Below are positions 55,421 through 64,000 of a DNA stretch of 64,000 nt, one piece after another. The DNA is from Girardinichthys multiradiatus (Eukaryota; Chordata; Actinopteri; Cyprinodontiformes; Goodeidae), in contig NC_061804.1 in NCBI RefSeq assembly GCF_021462225.1, positions 12,964,740 through 13,028,739 on the forward strand, written 5' to 3'. The notes beneath the pieces are model-generated. The model was not told where the DNA came from, searched no databases, and saw only the letters and a program-made list of their open reading frames with translations. Position numbers and translations under genes: made by a program. The stretch's first letter is position 1. Every line of letters starts with the position of its first letter.

Positions 55421-57889
55421 ATTTCTTTTTTGGTTTCTGAATATTGTTTAGCTTGTTGGGACCAAACTCTGTTGTTTCCATGACATAAAGGTTGTAATCA
55501 AGAAAAGTAAAAGGATAAGCTAACTTAAAAATAAAAATGTAAATTAATAGAAAGTTAAATGTTTTAACTTGTTTTTCCTTTTCTCATTCTTATGTCAAAT
55601 AACTTTCTTGGCCATTTTAATTTGAGCCCATTGACTAAAGTCTCTTAGAATACTCCATGACTTCTGTTATTTTCCCTGCATACTTTCTTTGTGCACCCTT
55701 CCTCATCTCAGTGTCTTTAGGATGCCTATATAGTTCAGTTCAAAGTCCCTATACCTTCATTAATGTCTGGGTTTGAATGAGGTCCTATCCTGCTCTTATT
55801 CATGTCAGACTGTAGACCTTTTCCTGTACTTGTTAGATCTCGTTACGTATGTAATCTAAACCTTCTTTACACATAACTAATCATCTTTTGGAATAAATAA
55901 ACGGCACTTGTGTTTTTCCTTCAAATTTACCTTACTCATGTTTCAAATTCTAAATTGTACTTATTCAAATAGTAATTAGTGATGGGGTTCCACAGGGCTT
56001 TGAGCTTGGGTTATTTCTTTTAACTTTAGATAAGTATCTGTAAGGCTAGTATAGGCAGCATGTCATAAACTACATTGCTATTAAATTATCAACCTTAAAG
56101 AAACAAGCATAGTTTGGTGGCTTTTCATACTTCTCAGCTTCCTGAATATTGCTGCACTGGAAAGGTAGGACACAGGGTATGGATCCAGTTGTCTGCTGCT
56201 GTACTGACCAATGCATTCTGTGCTTCCCCTTCCTTCCTGATGTCTTACATTGCCATTTAAGTAATAATTTCCTGCATATGCCCGCTGGCTATGTTAATGT
56301 TCCCTCTGCTACAATGCCCATCAGTATTCTCACGTGTTTCTAAAGCAGACCACTCCCACCTGGCAAATCACTGACCTTTATAAGCTATCTCCCTCTTCCA
56401 TCAGGCAAAATGAGTTCTCATTAAGAATTCATTCCTTCAACCCTGTTTGTTACATTTATTCACTTCCGTTCTTCCCTCCTTTTCTCCAAACCCATCTTGT
56501 TTTCAGGTAGCTGCCCCACAATGTGCACTCATTTACACCCAAAGCTTGCCATTAACCTTCTGGGAAGCATATCAGCTTTCAGTTGCCCTGCTTCCTCCTC
56601 TTTGATTTTGTTTCTTTTACTCAGTCTTATCCTGTTGTACTGTCAATGTAGCTCTTTCTGCCACTTCTTTACGCAACTCTCTGATGCCCTTTTTTACCCA
56701 ATACGGCATCTTTTAGATCTATTTTTTTGTTTATTTCTAAACAGTGTTAGCAGTCTTCAGGTGGCATGTGAGCAGTATGAAAGTAGAGAACATATAAGTG
56801 GTAACAGGAAAATCAGCCCGTGGGGCAGGAGCTTTATGAGGTGCAAAAATGATCTTGAAAAAGAGCCAGATTGTGGGTCATTGTTTTAATGCTCCGAGTG
56901 CAATGCAAAGAAAGGAAAATCAATCAGATTAACCTTTTAAATGGGGTACTAAATGATAACAAGATGTTGTACTCATACCTGACAAGAGAATCAAAACTTT
57001 AGTGCTCATAAAAACATTTTATTATTAGCCCACATCACCATAAATGTACAGTGTTTTGATTTAGAGCAAAATTGTCTTGCAGCAAATAATACAGCAGAGG
57101 AAAGAAGTTATTGGTTTTCTCATCTAGAACAGAGATAAAAGTACAATGTGCACTCAACTTGTGCTTCTGAAGTCATAGTTTCCCGACAGACAGTTAATGG
57201 TCTTCATTGTCTGTAATGGAAAGAACATTACTGGGTAAAGGATGCTATCTGACTTTAGGTAATGGATTCCAACAACAGAAATCTAAGCTAAGCCGTATAT
57301 ATACACTTATCGCTTTGACATGTTTTTACAGAGTAAATTTAAAACAGTAATTATACCTACGCTTTTGTTCCTTTTTCTTTTTTTTATGATGTCTTGTGAA
57401 GTAATCTGCAGCAGAGACACTAATTTATATCACAAATCCTGTGCTTGCCTAGACTACTCTCATAATCAAATATGCTGGTTTTTTTTTTAACAAACCCCTG
57501 AAATATCTTAGTTTGTCTCTTCTTAGAACAAGGCCTTAAACTCCGTCTTTGTGGGCATGAGCTCAGTAAAGAGCTTTGTGTTTTACGTTGTATCCAAGCA
57601 CAAACAGAATATGAAGATTTCCCAGCCCAAAAGGAGAAGTGAGAATGTGCAAACCTCAAAGCAGTTTTGGGTTTATCTACTCGCTTTACATCAGAAATAT
57701 TTTGATGTAAAGGGATGACATACAAATTTTCCAAAATTACAAAAGGAAGATCAATCTGAACCACACACACCCACTCAGTACAAAACTATGATTTGTGAAA
57801 TAAGTTAATTAATTATCTAGGAACTTCTAATGAGCAGAATGTTAAATTAGCTAAATAACTCCCCCACTACTTACTGATAAAGAACTGCA
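55421..57889. other. unannotated DNA
   Basis: No gene, repeat end or RNA gene recognised. Around 56760-56940 the sequence is complex and enhancer-like ('gtgggtcattgttttaatgc'). The 116-aa minus frame at 57420-57770 has no known motif. Confidence 0.3.
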
Positions 57890-58380
57890 GCAAAGGGTTA
57901 CATCTTGGGGGTCACAAAGTTTCCATACCAACCCTTAGACACTATGTGCCAACTGGTCATTTGAGAGGCATGCTGTAAAAAGACTATTTTGTATAGTAAA
58001 AAAAATTTTAAAAAATCTAACATCACCACAATTGTGGAATTTGATAAAGGATTCTGGGACTTTAACTGGGAGTGAGTGCATTGGTCAAACTAAAATTTTG
58101 CTTTTCTGGAATAAACACAGGACAAATATTGTCTTATAAATAGTGTCTCATGCTCACTGTAAAGTATGGGGAAAGATCTGTGATGCTGTGGGCCTTTTTC
58201 TTTTCCAAAGACCCTGCGAACCTTGCTAGCCTATGGCTTCTAACATCAATGAAATGTTAACAAGGATATGTTAGCATCTGCCAGTAAATTAATGGCCAAT
58301 CTAATGACCAAATGAATACAGAAGTAGTTCAGACACAAAATCCCAATTCTTCCATAACCATCTCATTACTCATGTAGAGA
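57890..58380 (+). mobile_element. decayed Tc1-like relic
   Basis: The plus strand follows a Tc1 transposase gene in order: 'ccaactggtcatttgagagg', 'gattctgggactttaactgg', 'ctggaataaacacagg', 'gtaaagtatggggaaagatc' with 'tgtgatgctgtgggc' (the GGG-S-VMLW region), 'ccaaagaccctgcgaacctt', and 'atgttagcatctgcc'. Frames are broken; the ends are not clean. Confidence 0.65.
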
Positions 58381-61300
58381 ACAGAAAGGTATCAGGACTA
58401 GGGCTGCAACCATTATTCAAGGTTATCAGTGACTTCAACTAAGGCACATTTTCATCTTAATGGTTTTTTACAGCCAACCCAAACCTATCGTTACATAACA
58501 ACTGAATTGTTCCACATTGAATACCATAAAACTCAGGTTTTGATTGTTGAAACTTTTTGTTTATGAAAACATAAAGTTTGCCTGTTCAGTGTAAAAAATC
58601 CAGTTTAGCCTCAATCTTTTCAGTTGCAGTGTTCAGTGCTCAATGTAAGTCTGCATGCTAAAATAGAGCACTAAAATTGTCTTAAAGAATTGGGTATTTT
58701 ATGTGTTTTTCAAGAATCTGTAATCATAGAAAAATGTTCCAGATAAGGTTTGATATAGTTCAGATTTTGAATTAGAGCTGATTAAAGACAAAATAAAATA
58801 ATTTCAGAATTCTTGTCTCACAAGTCATTATTTTCATTTACTACATAAATGTAAATGATTATATAGAGACCTAAACACATATTCAGACTGGAAAAGATGC
58901 AGCAAAACAAGTGCTGGTACTTAGAACAGGGGGGGGCATCAGCAGAAATTGATTCAATGGTTTACCAGTCAACCATCAGGGAAAAATATAAATAAGTCGA
59001 CTATAAGAGACCGCGGAAGGTTATAGGAGAAGCCAACGATCCTGTTGACCAAGCAGGGTTTTCTTTATAAAAGTTTCAGTTAAGATTATGCTACTGAAAT
59101 GATAAATAATTTTATTAAACATGTTTTACACATCTCTAGTGGGGTTACCAAAAAATATAGTTGATGCTGTATTAAGATGAAAGAAACATTTTTGGTTTTA
59201 GCCACTTTGTTTGTGGACTCTTTAATTTTAAACATTAGTTTATGGCAACAAATTTGGACTAATTAGGAATTGATAGATCACAGATCCTCTTATTTAATTT
59301 ATTGAGCCTCTAATCCTTATCCACGCTTAATAGCTCCACTAATTTTAAACAATTTTTAAATGGTTCATTGGTTGAACTCCTTAAGCTGAAACTCTCATGC
59401 TCTTTGTTTTTAGATTGCAAATAAAATCTAATCACATCAAATGAAAAACAATAATTAACCGGGAACTTTTTTGTAGTTCTAAAGAAAGTCAAACCTCGAA
59501 GATTGTCCTGATGAACCTGAATCTACCAATCCCTTAATCTACACCTCCGTTATCTCCCAATCGATAAACCCTGGCCCTCATTTAATCTGACAAGCATCTA
59601 CATGGAGAGAAAGGCTTTTGCTTAGCACTGGCAGGTATATGATATTGATCGGGATGAGATAAAGCTTGTCCTCTTCAATCATGTGGGGAAGATTGGGCCT
59701 GTGAGGTTTAGGGCTGTAGAGCCCAATCCAGTGTGTGCAGAGCCACTCAAGTAAAAGGCTGCAATAATGAAGAGTGTGGAGAAAAAGAGGAGCAAATAAA
59801 CAGACAAATTTTCCCTTCCAATTACGAGGAGTATGTGATGCAGAATAGGAATCAGTACATTGATGTATGTGGAAGAACTGGAGAGTTACTGGAGGGTAGG
59901 GATATTACATGCATGTTTTCCTACTGAATGTTTAAGTCAGAATGGGTTGAACTGTATTAATTTCTGAAAATTTAAAGTGAGTAAATGTTTTCATAGCACC
60001 ATTTAGTAAAAACATTATCCTGTATTCAACTCATACATTTGGGAAAGTTTCTTACATTTTGAAGGAATCTTGGGGAATCTCAATGGGCCATGTTCATGCC
60101 TTAACGTCGTTAGTGCCTGTTGTGGAAGCAGCCAGTAGCCCCACTGCTGGACACCACTGATGATGGAAGTGATCAAGCTGACGAAGGAGATCTGTAAGGA
60201 TTTGGTAGTATTTGGAAATATCTGTAAAAGATGAAGGTACTGGGTAGCCAAAAGGAGTTCAGCTTCTGTAGATGCAGAAGCAAAGCGAGGGTGGAATCAT
60301 TGAAGAGGGTATTTGAAGAGGTTGTTCTCAAGGATGTTTTGATGGAGCGTTCAACTCGAAATGGGCAAACGGAGATCATCCCATGGTGTGCTTGGTTTTG
60401 TGGGGGGACTGCTGACCCAGACTGCGGATGTTGTCAGGTGCTGGAAGAAGCAGTGTTAGAAATTCCTCAGTTCAGTCCCTATGTCTTCTGTGGGGCAGAC
60501 TAGTCGTGGTTGACATACCTCTTTAATGTTGTAATTTTCTTTCAGAAATTGTAATAAATTTGCAACAAACGTCTGTCACAATGTCATTATAGGGTATTGT
60601 GTGTGGAGCTTCAGAAAGACATGAATTTGATACCATTTGGAATAAGGCTGTCACATAACTAAATGTGGAAAAATGCAGCACTGTGAATTGTTCCATATGC
60701 ACTGCACATGCAGCATCAGTTAAAGCTAAACATTAGGTATTAAAGAAGCCAAGTGGAACTCTTGACATAATATTAACGGTAAATTTACAACTCATACCAT
60801 AGCTCCACGTCCAGCATGTAAGATCTGCTTTTTACGGAAACCGATACAGCATCTGCTGCAAACAGGCATAACACCTCCTACTAAATGCCTTGATGGTTTA
60901 CTCAGTAGTTTGTATATATAAAAAAAGAACGTAAACAGTTTTATGGATGAAGAAGGTAAAGCAGAACTGTTTGGATGCACTTTAGAATTAAGACCAAAGA
61001 GTATCATATGATGCCCATCTTCTAGCCTCTAGAAACCAGAGGAACAAGAGAAAACTAAATAAAAGCATTAGCAGAGGCTTTGGTCTCTCTGACTCCATAT
61101 TTATTATGCTAAAGTGGTTTTATTTAACGCAATTGAATTTGTTAGCATTTTCATATCTGATTAGCTCTGTCTGCATCATCGGGTGGTGAAAATACATTTT
61201 TAATAACTGTATAGCTGCATTACACAAGTGTGTAAACCCAGAGGAGAATAACAGTCACTTAATGTACCATCATACCTCATCCTTTACAGGTGGAAGCCTG

Positions 61301-63749
61301 TAAAAGCTGTGGCTGCTCTCAGTTTTTTCCACCTTTTTATTTTGAAAAGGTAAAATATTAAAACCAAATCTTTCCTAAAATAATCTAAATTGATTTTTTT
61401 TGTGCCTTTTAGCTGTTACGATTATTTACAGTTTCAACTATTTACAAAAACACATTTTAACCAGGGAGACAAATGTTTTGCCTCAACATCTTTCGATCTT
61501 CTAATCATCTGTTTCAGTGTATTCATGTAGTTGTTAAGACACGAACCATTACGAACACGGTGCTGTCAGTTTACAGATGTAATCCCTCTCTTAGTTGTTG
61601 TTTTTTTAATTTACATTTCCCACAGCACTTTTCATTTCCTCTCTCCGCACATGCCTCTCTCTCATTCTGTCTGTCTGACTCTCTTATCTTGCTGTTTTCT
61701 GACAGCACAACATGGCCTGAAGTAGTGTCAGCAGGACCTAATCAATACTAATGTAATGAGTCACTTTGGAGGTAAAGGATGATTTGGGGAGTGTGTGAAG
61801 CCAACATCCTGGCTGCTTTTGCGAATAAAATAGACAAAAAACATTGAGCATATTAGACTCAAACACAAATAAAGAAAATACATACGAGTTGGTTAATAGT
61901 CTATAATTTTTTTACTTAATCTTACAATTCATTTGATCATGGTGACATAATGCAATACACCTTTCTGCTTGTGATATACAATCACCTCAGAACATCTGCA
62001 TTTTGCACAATGTATCCCTTTGTTCTAGGCATGAATTTTCAGAACAGCTTGACTTTCAGTTTAGAGCAAAGTTAATAACTGTAGTTTATTTCTCCAATAC
62101 ATTTTAGCCATGAACAACTGGTAACAAGATCTCTGTCAGGTTCAATCTTCTCACAAGTAATGTGAGAAGTTCCCTAAACTCAACACATGACTATGCATGA
62201 CTAAAGCCTGTTAATGAAGCTCTTGCTAAATGCTCTCCACACTTTTCAGATTGTTATTTTTCAAGCAAATTTTAAAGCCATCGCACTTATGTGGTGTTTT
62301 GAGTTGATCAGTCTTACTAAATTCTGTGTAAATATATTGAAGTATGTGGTTGCAGCAAGGGGAAACTGTGTAAAAGTTCAAGAGGTATAAATAATTTGGT
62401 AATGTTCTGTATGAACTGTATTTGCTATCTTTTTAGTTACTTTCATAATACACTCACTGACAAAGAAGCAGTGCAACCAGAAAAAAATGAGCTGATATGG
62501 ATGTAATTTGATGCACAGACAGACCTGTCACGGGTACAACAATTTGATTTGCTAGGAGCTGGCACCTTTAGGATCTGCAATGAAGGGCATAAATGATTGC
62601 ACGTGGTGAAGGTCACTAGTCAAAGAAAATGCCTCACAGATTCATTAGAAAGCATTACAAGCACTTGCCTAGAGTTTTATCGGTCGCCTGGTAGGTTTTC
62701 ATGATGCCGGGTGGTTGTGTTGTATAACTGTCCAGATTGTGGGGTGTATAGAGGTCACAGTGCCCCAGTGTTGGATCCAGTGGGTACATGAGGGCATGCT
62801 CGATTCATCGTGCAGATACCTGTGACATAAGTATTGGGCTTATACCAGATCATGTTTTCTCCTGCCCAGACTCTGAAAGAGTGGGATCAATGAAGCAAAA
62901 TAATTATATGATCTTTCAAATAGTGCAATTTCACTTTATGCACACAGCTCTTTCTGGGAGCTGACTGTCCAGGTTAAATAGGGTAAAGAGGAAAAAACAG
63001 ACATTTCTCAACTGATCAGTGTGAGAATCCCTTCGGATCATATATCAGACACAGTTGCAAATGGCCATTTCTCAACATTTATTGCACCCGAAGCAGGTTG
63101 TCTTACCTAATGAGCTGTCATATAAATGGCACAAGTGTTATCCTGAAATTACTTGAATTACTACAAACAGCTTGCAATGATCTTGGATAATTATCAGACC
63201 ATCATGAGTGACTGTCTGCTGCTATGTTGCTGCGTTCCTTGCAACTCCACTCTGGTAAATTGACAACAAACTGACAGTCAACGCATGGACATATGGAGGA
63301 ACTTAACTACATTGTTAGAGGCTTTTGTCAGAGTAACAGGGTTAGAATAAATGCAAAGTAATAAACAAGAGAGTTGTTTCACAGCATTGCATTTTTTTCA
63401 TGTCTCGTTTGGCCTTTTCCTCTCCTCCGCTCTGGTAAAGTAATACTATTCTTCTGCAGCAAAATTTCCTTGCCTTTCTGTAATTCAGGGGATTGATATG
63501 TGGTTGTAATCTTAATCTCTTTGTTATGTCACACCTGTGCAGAATTCTGTTCATGCATGCAACATCTGGCTCAGCCCAGCCCACAGGACTGTTTTAGAGA
63601 TAATGCCCAGAACAGACTTCATCAGTACAGGAATTTATTAATTAATTTGTCTCCTCTCATGTCAAAAATAAACTTTTATATTCTGAGAGGAGAAAGGCGT
63701 TTCAAATTTACATACGGGTGGGTCCTTTGTGAATATTTTGATGCTCATC
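58381..63749. other. largely unannotated DNA
   Basis: At 58399 'agggctgcaaccattattc' may be the start of another 'agggctgcaac' repeat like that at 36814, but its other end is not seen. Around 59500-59720 and 62490-62880 the sequence is complex but unrecognised. The frames at 59733-59927 and 60231-60503 have no known domain. Confidence 0.3.
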
Positions 63750-64000
63750 TTTTAGAGCACATACCAGTACTCCACCTCCACCTTGCTGGCGTCTGAGTCA
63801 AAGTGGAGTTCGGTGCTGTTACTGATCCAGCCACCGGCCCATCAGGTCTGTCAAAAGTTGCTCTCATCTCATCAATTGATAAAACCTTTGAAAAATCCAT
63901 CTTCAGATATTTCTTGGCCCAGCCTTGACACTTTGTTCAGTGAGGTTTCAATCTTCCTTACCTTGACCATGTCTCTGAGCCCCGAGCACCTTGTACTTCT
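63750..64000 (-). mobile_element. Tc1/mariner-like relic cut by window end
   Basis: The minus strand reads in order 'WAKKYLKMDFSKVLSIDEMR' and 'ATFDRPDGPVAGSVTA', which has the form of a Tc1/mariner transposase around its first catalytic Asp ('S-DEMR'), and then 'ccagcaaggtggaggtgg'. A substitution pattern and an off-frame join show decay. The element continues beyond the window. Confidence 0.6.

Noticed and set aside
57420..57770. 116-aa minus-strand ORF
   Set aside because: Open and fairly hydrophilic but with no recognisable motif and no splice signals at its ends; kept only as a note.
60231..60503. 90-aa ORF with Cys-rich end
   Set aside because: Looks like a fragment of something repeated, but I cannot name a family or find boundaries.
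1..64000. CRISPR arrays, operons, rRNA or phage genes
   Set aside because: No regularly spaced repeats or bacterial-type gene clusters; all coding signals are eukaryotic mobile elements.

Overview
The window is AT-rich vertebrate nuclear DNA from a ray-finned (teleost) fish. The evidence is its repeat content: Tc1-like DNA transposons with long IR/DR-type ends, L2/CR1-superfamily LINEs, Ty3/Gypsy retrotransposons of the kind seen in fish, and tRNA-derived SINEs ending in a 'gcgctatataaattcagtccattt'-type tail. There are no bacterial-style operons, CRISPR arrays or rRNA genes, and no complete host protein-coding gene that I can recognise. It reads as intergenic or large-intron sequence.

Layout. 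1-6.6 kb: a degenerate ~25-bp tandem array, a Tc1 element (1096-4238) carrying a second Tc1 (2137-3647) inside its transposase, then a decayed Tc1 relic (about 5040-6310) carrying a SINE. 7-13 kb: a decayed Tc1 fragment, an LTR-like segment and a compact, internally deleted Gypsy element (10697-12921) with a 5-bp target duplication. 16-20 kb: a possible RTE/Rex3-like scrap and a 5'-truncated L2-like LINE (17221-19905). 20-27 kb: quiet DNA with several candidate conserved non-coding blocks, Tc1 relics and a clean 389-bp Tc1-type MITE (24074-24462). 27-34 kb: a minus-strand L2-like LINE (27491-32160), inserted in a Tc1 relic and itself split by a near-intact Tc1 (29172-30781), then a degraded LTR element (32507-34015) and a SINE. 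36-41 kb: a TIR repeat (36814-37206) and an unusual foldback element (39913-40296). 41-52 kb: mostly single-copy DNA with low-confidence exon candidates, two LINE 3' fragments, a CpG/CCAAT-rich patch and a Rex1/CR1-like LINE (51289-52090). 52-55.4 kb: a second Gypsy element on the minus strand with one LTR and a SINE inside its pol. 55-64 kb: quiet DNA with two Tc1 relics, the last cut by the window edge.

How the parts fit together. Nesting gives a relative order of insertions: Tc1 relic, then LINE, then Tc1 copy 2 at 27-32 kb; outer Tc1, then Tc1 copy 1 at 1-4 kb; Gypsy B, then SINE at 52.7 kb. The two near-identical Tc1 copies are broken in complementary ways: one lost 33 codons of the DNA-binding region, the other lost the second catalytic Asp.

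The most informative signal concerns the two Gypsy elements. In both, a 10-11 nt primer-binding sequence just after the 5' LTR is the exact reverse complement of a site 148-150 nt inside that LTR. In the second element a TATAAAG box lies about 25-31 nt upstream of that site. This is the expected layout for self-primed reverse transcription, as known for the Tf1/sushi group.
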